DNA of 64,000 bases from positions 1,064,517 through 1,128,516 of the forward strand of contig DS022282.1 of the NCBI GenBank assembly GCA_000153745.1, read 5' to 3'. Every line of letters starts with the position of its first letter. Within the stretch, counting starts at the first letter, position 1. The stretch is from Rhodobacterales bacterium HTCC2255 (GTDB lineage Bacteria > Pseudomonadota > Alphaproteobacteria > Rhodobacterales > Rhodobacteraceae). The translations under genes and the position numbers were made by a program. Shown in pieces: positions 20,792-29,185 of this stretch. The notes beneath the pieces were generated by a model that saw only the letters and a program-made list of their open reading frames with translations, was not told the origin of the DNA and ran no database searches.

Positions 20792-22039
20792 TTAAAAGGG
20801 AATATATTTTACTGTATTCCCTTTTTCTACGTTTTCTGTGTTATGATCTAATGCTACTAAACCTTCTGCCCAAGATAACCCAGATATTCTACCTGACCCT
20901 TCAGATTTGAAAATTTCAGCGTGTCCATCAATATTTAGCCTAGCACGCAGATACTCAGTACGCCCTGGTTTTTTATTTTTTGAAAAAGCAGCTGGCACAT
21001 TATAGCTAATAGGTTTGCGCCAACCCGATCCTGCTAAAAAACTAAAGGCAGGATATGCAAAAATATGGGCACAAACCATTGCGGCAACTGGATTACCAGG
21101 CAAACCTAGAATGGGTGTATTACTCCACAATGCAAGTGCCAATGGGCGCCCAGGTTTCAAAGCAATACGCCATGTTTGCAAGTTAGCTTTTTGCACTAAT
21201 AGCTTAGATATATGATCCTCATCTCCAGCTGATGCTCCACCTGTAGTTAAAATGATATCTGCAATTTTTGCCGCTTTATTTAAAACAGTCTCAATTAAAT
21301 CTTCATTATCTCCAACAATCCCAAAATCAAGGACAGTGTATCCCCATCTTTCTATTTGGGCTATTAGCATTGGCCTATTTGCATCCACGATTTGTGACTT
21401 GTGGCTATCATTGCCTAATTCAACTAACTCATCACCCGTTGTCATGATTGCAACTTTGAGTTGATCATAAACCTTAATTGTTTTTATTCCACTTGATGCT
21501 AAAACCCCCAAATCTGCTGGGCATACTCTTTTACCTTTTTGCAAAACAATTGAACCTGCTGAAATATCCTCACCTTGAGGACGAATATTTGCATATTTTT
21601 TTAATCCTGGATTAAAATAGATAATATTTTGAATTTTGTTCACATCTTCATCAAGAATTACAGTATCAACACCTTCTGGTATTTGAGCACCAGTTAATAC
21701 ACGCACTGCAGTACCGTCGGGCACTTTACCAGAAAAAGGGCTTCCCGCAGCTGAACGCCCAGAAATTAACTCCAATGCGATCTCACTTTTGCTTGATATG
21801 GTGTCCAATGCAAATCCGTATCCATCAACTGCTGAATTAGCAAACGGAGGATGATTAGTTGCAGCCAATACATCTTCAGCTAAAACTCTTCCAAAACCTT
21901 TGTTTACTGGAATTATTGAAGTATTTTTCATTTTTTTTAAACTTTGGTGAAGCTTTTCCAAGGCCTCATCAACAGGTGTCCAGTGAACGCCCCTGGGCAT
22001 AACAAAACAATCATCTCTTAATGGAGGTGCTTTTGTCAT
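20792..22039 (-). CDS. moeA: Molybdopterin molybdenumtransferase
   Basis: Inserts molybdate into adenylylated molybdopterin, the last step of Mo-cofactor synthesis. The product is 415 residues. Visible motifs are NSAVDGYG, RVLTGAQIPEG, IMTTGDEL, LTTGGASAGDED and LGLPGNPVAAMV. It is the last gene of fdhD-mobA-mobB-moeA, each overlapping the previous by four bases. The final codons and the stop form one arm of a strong hairpin that also serves as the greA terminator. Confidence 0.96.
   Translation of the reverse strand: MTKAPPLRDDCFVMPRGVHWTPVDEALEKLHQSLKKMKNTSIIPVNKGFGRVLAEDVLAATNHPPFANSAVDGYGFALDTISSKSEIALELISGRSAAGSPFSGKVPDGTAVRVLTGAQIPEGVDTVILDEDVNKIQNIIYFNPGLKKYANIRPQGEDISAGSIVLQKGKRVCPADLGVLASSGIKTIKVYDQLKVAIMTTGDELVELGNDSHKSQIVDANRPMLIAQIERWGYTVLDFGIVGDNEDLIETVLNKAAKIADIILTTGGASAGDEDHISKLLVQKANLQTWRIALKPGRPLALALWSNTPILGLPGNPVAAMVCAHIFAYPAFSFLAGSGWRKPISYNVPAAFSKNKKPGRTEYLRARLNIDGHAEIFKSEGSGRISGLSWAEGLVALDHNTENVEKGNTVKYIPF
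20794..20825. terminator. Bidirectional terminator inside the moeA 3' end
   Basis: AAAAGGGAATA (20794-20804) pairs perfectly with TATTCCCTTTT (20815-20825): 11 base pairs, 10-base loop. On the plus strand it ends in TTTTT, 4 bases after the greA stop. On the minus strand it ends in TTTT and contains the moeA stop codon. So it sits entirely within moeA coding sequence yet can terminate both genes. Confidence 0.8.
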
Positions 22040-22533
22040 TTTAAACCTTGATGCTCCAATATAAAATCAACAATTCCAATTGTATCATTTAAATCAATAT
22101 ATGGAATACTGGCATTATATATGGGAACATCAGATGCAATTAAACGTACAGAATTATCAGATTTATAAATGAAATTTTCATTATTTTCTGCTCTATGGCA
22201 TTCCAATTTAGAATGCTGTTCTTTTTTGAATCCCTCAACTAAAATCAGGTCTACTGGTTTCATCATTGTTATTAGTTCAGCAAAACTTGGCTCTGGCTCA
22301 CCTCTTAATTCGTGCATTAATGCCCATCTATTATTGGATGACAGCATAACCTCTGATGCTCCAGCTTGACGGTGTCTAAAACTATCTCGGCCTTGATGAT
22401 CAATATCGAAAGAATGGTGCGCATGTTTTAAAGTAGATATTTTAAAACCTCGATTGGTCATTTCAGAAACCAAACGTTCCATTAATCCAGTTTTCCCAGA
22501 ATCCTTCCATCCAATGACACCAAAAATATTCAT
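22036..22533 (-). CDS. mobB: Molybdopterin-guanine dinucleotide biosynthesis protein B
   Basis: Small GTP-binding accessory protein of Mo-cofactor guanylation. The product is 165 residues, with a P-loop GWKDSGKT at residues 8-15 and the downstream family text LKHAHHSFDIDHQGRDSFRHRQAGA-like (histidine-rich, residues about 37-60). It overlaps mobA upstream and moeA downstream by four bases each. Confidence 0.95.
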   Translation of the reverse strand: MNIFGVIGWKDSGKTGLMERLVSEMTNRGFKISTLKHAHHSFDIDHQGRDSFRHRQAGASEVMLSSNNRWALMHELRGEPEPSFAELITMMKPVDLILVEGFKKEQHSKLECHRAENNENFIYKSDNSVRLIASDVPIYNASIPYIDLNDTIGIVDFILEHQGLK

Positions 22534-23138
22534 TTTATTTCTCTATTTATAATTAGTTCAGCACTCAGCATATCTGAAGGAGTATTAATGTTAAAAAATG
22601 GATCATAAATTTTATTTTCCCATCCAACAGATTTCCATTTATTTCTTTTTACAAAAGCCATTACCTTTCGGACATCTCCTAAAAGAGCAGTCTTTAAATT
22701 TGAACGTAAATTTACATCCCAAAGACCAAAAGTAGGGTGTAAGTTTTTTTGATCAATTTCAGATATTGTTTTAGCAATAGTTATATCACAATTCTGATCA
22801 AATAGTTTATCTTTTAAATCTAAGGGGAAAAATGGAGTATCTGCAGCCGCAGTGACAATGTGTGTAAAATTATGGCCTAGCGCATAATCCATTCCAGATA
22901 AAATACCTGCAAGCGGCCCTAAATATCCATCTAAAGGATCAGGTATTACAGGAAAGTTAAATTGTTCGTATTTATTGAGACCTCGATTAACGTTTATTAC
23001 CAAACCATCCACCTGATTCTCTAAACGGTCTATTGCATGCTTAATCAATGGAGAACCCGATAAATCAAGCAATGCTTTGTCTTGACCACCCATTCGCGTC
23101 GATAAACCACCTGCAAGTATAACGCCAAGTACCTTCAT
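22530..23138 (-). CDS. mobA: Molybdenum cofactor guanylyltransferase
   Basis: Attaches GMP to molybdopterin to form the MGD cofactor used by DMSO-reductase-family enzymes such as formate dehydrogenase. The product is 202 residues. The nucleotide-binding signature LAGGLSTRMGGQDK is at residues 8-21, and the conserved DPLDGYLGPLAGIL follows. Its presence with fdhD implies the cell makes bis-MGD enzymes. Overlaps fdhD and mobB by four bases. Confidence 0.95.
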   Translation of the reverse strand: MKVLGVILAGGLSTRMGGQDKALLDLSGSPLIKHAIDRLENQVDGLVINVNRGLNKYEQFNFPVIPDPLDGYLGPLAGILSGMDYALGHNFTHIVTAAADTPFFPLDLKDKLFDQNCDITIAKTISEIDQKNLHPTFGLWDVNLRSNLKTALLGDVRKVMAFVKRNKWKSVGWENKIYDPFFNINTPSDMLSAELIINREIK

Positions 23139-23959
23139 TCAAAATCATAGATCAGGCGATCTTTTCCAGCTAAACACATAAATCTTTTTCCTCGTAGACG
23201 CCCAATTAATGTTAGACCTACTTGATTTGCAATTTCCACACCCCACGCAGTAAACCCAGATCGTGAGACTAAAACAGGGATACCCATTAAAGCGCATTTA
23301 ATTACCATTTCAGATGTCAAACGCCCAGTTGTGTATAAAGCTTTATCTTTACCAGATTCATTATTTGAATAAATCCACCCTGCAATTTTATCAACAGCAT
23401 TGTGGCGACCAACATCTTCCATATAAACGAGTGGTTTATTTTTACAGCAAAGTACAGTTCCATGTATCGCACCAGCTTTTAAATATAAACTTGGTGTCTG
23501 ATTAATAATATTAGATAATTCATAAAGCCATGATACTTTGAATTCCACATTTGGTAATTTAAGATTTTCCAAACCTTCCATCATATCTCCAAATACAGTC
23601 CCGACAGCGCATCCAGATGTACGCGTTTTCTTTTTTAATTTTTCTTCATAGATGGTTTTTCCATCAGTTCTAACAACAACAGTCTGTAGCTCATCATCAT
23701 AATCAATTCCCAGGATGTTTTCATTATCTGTCAACATTCCCTGGTTCTTCAGGAAACCTAGCGCCAAGTATTGAGGATAATCACCAATTGTCATAGCAGT
23801 TACAATTTCTTGGCCATTTAAAAAAATTGTTAATGGCTGCTCTTCGACAACATTGATTTCACAAGCCTGACCATTCTGATCAAAACCATTTACTAACTGA
23901 GTTAGACCCATGAGTTGATCATTTGGCTGTAAAATATAATCCTTGAAAGTATTTGACAA
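23135..23959 (-). CDS. fdhD: Sulfur carrier protein FdhD
   Basis: Transfers sulfur from a cysteine desulfurase to the Mo/W-bis-MGD cofactor and is needed for formate dehydrogenase activity. About 274 residues. The conserved cysteine region RTSGCAVGTVFG carries a single Cys where E. coli has CxxC. DVGRHNAVDKIAGW is the other family signature. I place the start at the TTG at 23959 because GGAG sits six bases before it. A TTG at 23971 is also open but has no Shine-Dalgarno. First gene of the Mo-cofactor operon, divergent from azlC. Confidence 0.93.
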   Translation of the reverse strand: MSNTFKDYILQPNDQLMGLTQLVNGFDQNGQACEINVVEEQPLTIFLNGQEIVTAMTIGDYPQYLALGFLKNQGMLTDNENILGIDYDDELQTVVVRTDGKTIYEEKLKKKTRTSGCAVGTVFGDMMEGLENLKLPNVEFKVSWLYELSNIINQTPSLYLKAGAIHGTVLCCKNKPLVYMEDVGRHNAVDKIAGWIYSNNESGKDKALYTTGRLTSEMVIKCALMGIPVLVSRSGFTAWGVEIANQVGLTLIGRLRGKRFMCLAGKDRLIYDFE

Positions 23960-24015
23960 TTGCAGCTCCAATATTATTGAAATACATAAACTTTATCTTT
24001 TTAGAATCTTATCAC

Positions 24016-24738
24016 ATGAAATTCAGTCCAACATCCAAAAAATCGGCCTTTTGGTTAGGTTATCGCGACAATATACCATTTTGGTTAATCGTAGCACCAT
24101 TTGGACTGCTATTTGGAGTAGTAGCTACTGAAGCAGGGTTTTCAATTTTTCAAACAATGATAATGACTGCATTTGTGGTTGCGGGCTCTTCACAATTCAC
24201 AGCGCTAACATTACTTCAAGACGACGCACCAACATTTATAATTTTAGCCACATCACTTGCAGTAAATTTACGAATGGCCATGTATTCAGCAGCTTTGGTC
24301 CCTCATTTAGGCAGAGCACCTTTAGGTATCAGAGCTCTTTTTGCATATTTTTTGGTCGACCAAAGCTACGCAACATCAATAAATATATATACAAATAATC
24401 CTAAAATGACATTATCCCAAAAGTGCAGATACTTTATGGGAAGCTTTGCATGTTTACTCCCAGTTTGGTTAATTTCAACACTTGTCGGTGCCCTTCTTGG
24501 AACAAAAATTCCACCAGAATATGCACTGGACTTTGCCATGCCAATTTGTTTCATAGCTTTATCTGCTCCAATGATGCGAAGTCTTCCACATTTTATTGCA
24601 GCTTTAGTCTCAATGATAGGCACTCTAGTTTTCATATCAGCTCCTTATTCCAGTGGATTAATAATTGCAGCATTTTTAGCCATGATTGCAGGCGTGCAAA
24701 CTGAGAATTGGCAAAAACGGAGATTAAAAAATGACTGA
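24016..24738 (+). CDS. azlC: AzlC-family branched-chain amino acid exporter, large subunit
   Basis: Integral membrane protein that with AzlD forms an LIV-E type amino acid exporter. From the ATG at 24016 it has 240 residues and several hydrophobic helices. The family signature AFWLGYRDNIPFWLIVAPFG lies at the N-terminus, and GSSQFTALTLL follows. An upstream frame reaching back to 23953 would overlap fdhD and lacks similarity. It overlaps azlD by eight bases. Substrate assignment (branched-chain amino acids or analogues) is from family knowledge only. Confidence 0.88.
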   Translation: MKFSPTSKKSAFWLGYRDNIPFWLIVAPFGLLFGVVATEAGFSIFQTMIMTAFVVAGSSQFTALTLLQDDAPTFIILATSLAVNLRMAMYSAALVPHLGRAPLGIRALFAYFLVDQSYATSINIYTNNPKMTLSQKCRYFMGSFACLLPVWLISTLVGALLGTKIPPEYALDFAMPICFIALSAPMMRSLPHFIAALVSMIGTLVFISAPYSSGLIIAAFLAMIAGVQTENWQKRRLKND

Positions 24739-25057
24739 ACCAATCAAAATTTGGATAATTATTTTCTTCTTGGGTATTGGAACTTATTTAATACGCTTTT
24801 CTTTTCTGGGGCTTGTAGGTGATCGGCAATTACCTAAATGGTTCATTCAGCATTTAAATTTTGTTGGAGTAGCAGTAATGCCTGGTTTAATAATTCCATT
24901 TTTAGTTTGGCCTGATGCTACTGGAGGCACTCTAGACGCTCCAAGGTTACTTGCTGCGATAGCTGCATTTTGTTTTGGCATATGGAAGCGCTCTGCGCTT
25001 TGGTCAGTTATTGCTGGAATTTCAGTGTTATATTTGACCATGTTTATTTTAAATTGA
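24731..25057 (+). CDS. azlD: AzlD-family branched-chain amino acid exporter, small subunit
   Basis: Partner of AzlC. The product is 108 residues with about three or four hydrophobic helices. The family pattern GIGTYLIRFSFLGL is at residues 15-28, and a mid-protein LNFVGVAVMPGLIIPFLVW follows. The ATG lies inside the end of azlC, so the two are coupled. Confidence 0.88.
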   Translation: MTEPIKIWIIIFFLGIGTYLIRFSFLGLVGDRQLPKWFIQHLNFVGVAVMPGLIIPFLVWPDATGGTLDAPRLLAAIAAFCFGIWKRSALWSVIAGISVLYLTMFILN

Positions 25058-25126
25058 ATGTCTATAAACTTGACGGAATTTTCAAAATCAGACATATGTT
25101 ACTAAAATAAACAAATGTTGTAATTC

Positions 25127-26251
25127 ATGGCTAAATTATCAAAAAAAGAAAATGCTATTCTTGAAGCAATATTAAATGATCCGTTTATAAGTCAGGCTAA
25201 AATTGCTACAGACTTAAATCTCGCAAGATCTACAATTGCAGTGCAAATTTCACAACTCATCGACAAAGGACATTTAGCAGGAAGAGGATATATCCTGCCA
25301 AAATCACAAAAAGTTGTTTGCATAGGTGGCATAGCATTTAATCGTAAATATTCACTTAGAACTCCACCAGTTCTTGGAACATCAAATCCAGCGATAAGCA
25401 CGAAAAGTTATGGTGGTGTTATCAGAAACATTGCCGAAAATATGGCCCGTATGGATGTTGATGTCTGTCTAATATCAATAATTGGAAATGATGAATCTGG
25501 AAAAGAATTACGTTCACAGATACGAAATCTTGGCGTTGATACTAGTCAAATTTCAATTTCAAATGATAAACCTACAGCTGAATATATTGCAATTTTTGAT
25601 GACAAAAACGAATTGGTCATGGGCATTGCCAGTATGGATATTCTCGATCAAATTACCCCTAGTTTAATAGAAGAATCCTGGTCAAGCATTAGATCAAGCG
25701 ACTGGGTAATTCTAGATTGTAATTTGCCAAAAGAGACCATTGAGAAGATTCTAGAAATTAAAGAAAATGCAAATTTTATGGTAGCTGTAGATACAGTGTC
25801 AGTATCGAAAGCAAAGCGCCTTCCAAGCAACCTATCACAAATTGACATTCTTTTTACAAATAAGGATGAAGCCATATCTGTTTTAGGATTGGACGATAAT
25901 CTAAAGACATACAAACTAGATGAAATTACTACACAATTAAGATCAACAGGCGCAAAAGGTGTTGTGCTCACAGATGGGCCTAATGGACATCTTGTGAATA
26001 TAGGAAATGAAGCTTTCACTTCACCAGCTATCTCATCAAATGTCAAAAATGTATCAGGTGCAGGCGACGCTTTTGTTGCTGGGTTTATATCTACAATCCG
26101 GTCAGGATCAACAGTACGTGAAGCATCTAACATGGGAGCAGCACTATCAGCATTAACTGTGGAATCTCATCTGGATGTAAGACAAGATCTGAATAATAAG
26201 CTTTTAAGTGAATATCTAATAAGTAAAAAAATAATTAAGGAACATTTATGA
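25127..26251 (+). CDS. psuK: Pseudouridine kinase with N-terminal helix-turn-helix domain
   Basis: Predicted to phosphorylate pseudouridine for breakdown by the next gene. The product is 374 residues. Residues 1-58 form a winged HTH (ENAILEAILNDPFISQAKIA, then DLNLARSTIAVQISQLIDKG). Residues 60-360 are a PfkB/ribokinase domain with the glycine pair in YGGVIRNIAENMARM (95-109) and the catalytic GAGD at 311-314. The stop overlaps the psuG start by four bases (ATGA), which supports pseudouridine as substrate. The HTH may let the kinase regulate its own operon; that is inference. Confidence 0.87.
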   Translation: MAKLSKKENAILEAILNDPFISQAKIATDLNLARSTIAVQISQLIDKGHLAGRGYILPKSQKVVCIGGIAFNRKYSLRTPPVLGTSNPAISTKSYGGVIRNIAENMARMDVDVCLISIIGNDESGKELRSQIRNLGVDTSQISISNDKPTAEYIAIFDDKNELVMGIASMDILDQITPSLIEESWSSIRSSDWVILDCNLPKETIEKILEIKENANFMVAVDTVSVSKAKRLPSNLSQIDILFTNKDEAISVLGLDDNLKTYKLDEITTQLRSTGAKGVVLTDGPNGHLVNIGNEAFTSPAISSNVKNVSGAGDAFVAGFISTIRSGSTVREASNMGAALSALTVESHLDVRQDLNNKLLSEYLISKKIIKEHL

Positions 26252-27171
26252 CAATACCCAATCTTCCCAGTTTCGTTGATATTCATAAAGATGTTTTAAA
26301 CTCACTTAATAACGGCACACCAATTGTTGCGCTTGAAAGTACAATCATTACTCATGGAATGCCTTTTCCAGATAATGCTGAAATGGCTTCATCAGTAGAA
26401 GCATTAATTTATGATTATGGTGTAGTGCCAGCAACAATTGCAGTAATTGATGGGCGAATAAAAATTGGCTTAACACCTGATGAACTTATCCAACTTGCAA
26501 AAGTAAAAAATGCATTAAAAATCTCAAGAGCAGATATGGCATTTGCTATATCTCAAGGTAAAACAGCTGGAACTACTGTTGCAGCAACAATGATAATTGC
26601 ACGCATGGTAGGCATTCGTATATTCGCAACAGGTGGTATTGGCGGCGTTCATAAGGGCGCAGAAACTACCTTTGATATTTCTGCAGATTTAACAGAGCTC
26701 GGCAAAACAGATGTTCTTGTGGTTGCCGCAGGTGCAAAAGCAATACTTGATGTGCCAAAAACATTAGAAGTTTTAGAAACTCAAGGTGTTCCTGTTGTTG
26801 GATATAAAACAAACAGCCTTCCAGCCTTTTGGACAAAAGAATCAGATCTAGACATTCCACTTAGAATGGACACAACATCTGAAATATCTGACTTTTTGAA
26901 AGTACGTGACGAATTGCATTTAAATTCTGGCATTTTAGTTGCGAACCCAATTCCAGAAAAAGATGAGATCCCATCAAAAATTATAAATGATTACATTCAA
27001 ACAGCTCAAACAGAAATGGAGAATGATAATATTTCAGGCAAAGATGTTACTCCATTTTTATTAAAAAGAATATTTGAGTTATCAAAAGGTGCCAGTTTAA
27101 CATCAAATATTGCTTTAGTTAAAAATAATGCTTTGTTAGCCGCTAAAATTGCTAAAGATTTTTACAAATAA
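26248..27171 (+). CDS. psuG: Pseudouridine-5'-phosphate glycosidase
   Basis: Reversibly cleaves pseudouridine 5'-phosphate to uracil and ribose 5-phosphate, so that pseudouridine from RNA turnover can be reused. The product is 307 residues, normal for the family. Signatures are VALESTIITHGMPFPDN (about 29-45), GKTAGTTVAATM and FATGGIGGVHKGAE (about 131-144). It is translationally coupled to the kinase. It converges on lrp with a 67-base gap in which I see no clear terminator. Confidence 0.95.
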   Translation: MTIPNLPSFVDIHKDVLNSLNNGTPIVALESTIITHGMPFPDNAEMASSVEALIYDYGVVPATIAVIDGRIKIGLTPDELIQLAKVKNALKISRADMAFAISQGKTAGTTVAATMIIARMVGIRIFATGGIGGVHKGAETTFDISADLTELGKTDVLVVAAGAKAILDVPKTLEVLETQGVPVVGYKTNSLPAFWTKESDLDIPLRMDTTSEISDFLKVRDELHLNSGILVANPIPEKDEIPSKIINDYIQTAQTEMENDNISGKDVTPFLLKRIFELSKGASLTSNIALVKNNALLAAKIAKDFYK

Positions 27172-27238
27172 TTTATTTTTACTTCATAAAAAACTTATAA
27201 ACATAATATATTAAAATAACATTATTGGGAGCAAAACT

Positions 27239-27697
27239 TTAAACTGGCATAGCATTTGTTTTGAATACAGTACGTAAAGCAAAGCTACTTTGCATTTTAC
27301 TAACATGAGGAAGCCTAACAAGATATTGACGATGTATCCGAGCAAAATCATCTGTATCTCCAGCCACAACTTTTAACATATAGTCGGCCGTTCCAGCCAT
27401 TAAATGACATTCCAAAACATCTGGGACTAATGCAACAGATTTTTCAAAAGCTTCAAGTATTGCATCAGCTTGACCCGATAGGGTAATTTCAACAAATACT
27501 GTTGATTTTCTATCAATCTTTCTTGGATCTAATAAAGCTACGTAATCTTTTATAATCCCGTCATCTTCCAACCGCTGAACACGGCGATGGCATGCAGATG
27601 CAGACAGATTAATTTTATCAGCTAAATCTGAATTAGAGATTCGCCCTGACTTTTGAAGTACCTTTAATATACGGCGATCTGTCTCATCAATTTTCAT
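27239..27697 (-). CDS. Lrp/AsnC-family transcriptional regulator
   Basis: A 152-residue regulator with an N-terminal HTH (DETDRRILKVLQKSGRISNS, DLADKINLSASACHRRVQRL) and a C-terminal RAM/ligand-binding domain (residues about 65-150). It is divergent from alanine dehydrogenase, so it is probably the alanine/leucine-responsive activator of ald (AldR-like role). The assignment of ald as target rests on position and on the AT-rich intergenic region between them. Confidence 0.92.
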   Translation of the reverse strand: MKIDETDRRILKVLQKSGRISNSDLADKINLSASACHRRVQRLEDDGIIKDYVALLDPRKIDRKSTVFVEITLSGQADAILEAFEKSVALVPDVLECHLMAGTADYMLKVVAGDTDDFARIHRQYLVRLPHVSKMQSSFALRTVFKTNAMPV

Positions 27698-27836
27698 TTT
27701 TAGAAGAATCCATCAAAAATTTATATATTTCAGTAATTATATTTTAAAAAATATATTTTAAATAGTAAAATATGAATTTTTTTTTAAAAATAATATGTAA
27801 TTCTTCGAAAAGTTATACACATTATCTTGGAGAGAT
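27698..27836. promoter_or_regulatory. lrp-ald divergent control region
   Basis: 139 bases, almost purely A/T in the middle, with overlapping inverted repeats built from TATATTT/AAATATA around 27720-27775. Lrp-type regulators favour such curved AT-rich sites. The ald Shine-Dalgarno (GGAGAG) is at the right end. Promoter elements cannot be fixed by eye. Confidence 0.5.
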
Positions 27837-28958
27837 ATGATGATTATAGGTTGTCCAGCAGAAATTAAAAATCAAGAATATCGAGTTGGCATTACACCAG
27901 CAACAGCTGCGGAGGCTACATTACGCGGTCATAAAGTTTTGATACAATCTGGAGCAGGTAATGGTTCAGGCTTTTCAGATAGCGAATACACAGAAATTGG
28001 TGCGATTATCATTGATACAGCTGAAGAGTTATTCAAAAAATCAGAAATGATTGTAAAAGTAAAAGAACCTCAAGCAATTGAACGTGAAATGTTACGTGAA
28101 GATCAAATCTTATTCACATACTTACATTTAGCACCTGACTTAGACCAAACTAATGATTTATTGAAAAGTGGCGTTACTGCAATTGCATATGAAACTGTAA
28201 CTGATCGTAACGGCGGATTGCCATTGTTAGCACCTATGTCAGAAGTTGCCGGAAAATTAGCACCTCAAGTAGGTAGTTGGGCTCTCCAAAAAGCAAATGG
28301 TGGACTGGGCACACTACTTGGTGGGGTCCCTGGAGTTAGTCCAAGCGAAGTAGTCGTTATTGGAGGAGGAAATGTAGGAGTTCATGCAGCACGAGTTGCA
28401 GCTGGAATGGGTGCTAACGTTACAATTTTGGATATGTCATTACCAAGAATGCGTTATCTTGATGATGTTTTTGGAAGCACATTTAAGACCGCTTATGCAT
28501 CAACTGCAAATACAGCCAACCTTATCAAAACTGCAGATATGGTCATAGGAGCTGTTCTTGTACCAGGTGCAGCTGCGCCAAAACTTATTTCTCGTGCACA
28601 ATTGTCGACTATGAAACCTGGCGCAGTATTAGTCGATGTTGCAATTGATCAAGGTGGGTGCTTTGAAACATCAAAAGCAACAACACACGATGATCCAATC
28701 TATGAAGTAGACGGAGTAATTCATTACTGTGTAGCAAACATGCCAGGTGCTGTTGCTCGGACTTCTACAATTGCTCTAGGAAATGCAACCATGCCATTCA
28801 TGTTAGCCTTAGCAGATAAAGGTTGGAAAAAGGCATGCGCAGACGACTCTAACCTACTAAATGGACTAAACACCCACAAAGGAAATTTAACTTATGCAGC
28901 AGTAGGTACTGCATTAAATCTCCCAGTTATTACTCCAGAGGAAGCTTTATCTTTATAA
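27837..28958 (+). CDS. ald: Alanine dehydrogenase
   Basis: Interconverts alanine and pyruvate plus ammonia with NAD(H). The product is 373 residues (a second ATG follows the first directly). The N-terminal substrate domain carries MIIGCPAEIKNQEYRVGITP. The Rossmann NAD motif VIGGGNVGVHAARVAAGMGA lies near residues 170-190. The substrate-binding text MSEVAGKLAPQVG is present. Divergent from an Lrp-type regulator, with a good terminator downstream. Confidence 0.97.
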   Translation: MMIIGCPAEIKNQEYRVGITPATAAEATLRGHKVLIQSGAGNGSGFSDSEYTEIGAIIIDTAEELFKKSEMIVKVKEPQAIEREMLREDQILFTYLHLAPDLDQTNDLLKSGVTAIAYETVTDRNGGLPLLAPMSEVAGKLAPQVGSWALQKANGGLGTLLGGVPGVSPSEVVVIGGGNVGVHAARVAAGMGANVTILDMSLPRMRYLDDVFGSTFKTAYASTANTANLIKTADMVIGAVLVPGAAAPKLISRAQLSTMKPGAVLVDVAIDQGGCFETSKATTHDDPIYEVDGVIHYCVANMPGAVARTSTIALGNATMPFMLALADKGWKKACADDSNLLNGLNTHKGNLTYAAVGTALNLPVITPEEALSL

Positions 28959-28988
28959 TAAACTTCAAAACAATGAAATATTGAATCA

Positions 28989-29014
28989 AAAGTCTCGCAT
29001 TATTGCGAGACTTT
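28989..29014 (+). terminator. Terminator after ald
   Basis: AAAGTCTCGC pairs with GCGAGACTTT (10 bp, 6-base loop), followed by the pyrimidine run CCTCTT. It lies 31 bases after the ald stop. Confidence 0.8.
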
Positions 29015-29037
29015 CCTCTTAAATATAAATGCAATTG

Positions 29038-29185
29038 TTGACACTTTAGTTAAAGGCATCTAAGTCACGTTTAAATCATGGAAGTTTATATCACTTCCGG
29101 TCTCAGGATCGACATCAGTCAGCGAGTTTCGCCCACTGGTGTTAATTGCGTTTGGGAAGTTATTTTGGCGGAAAGGGCCTGACAT
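29038..29185 (+). promoter_or_regulatory. ffh promoter/leader region
   Basis: A consensus -35 TTGACA stands at 29038-29043, but the -10 at 17 bases (TAAGTC, 29061-29066) is weak. The transcribed leader would contain a small hairpin GGAAGT/ACTTCC around 29080-29098. I checked for the SRP RNA signature here and did not find it. Confidence 0.35.

Noticed and set aside
29015..29185. Possible SRP (4.5S) RNA gene upstream of ffh
   Set aside because: The conserved GGTCAGGxCCGGAAGG apical signature is absent on both strands.
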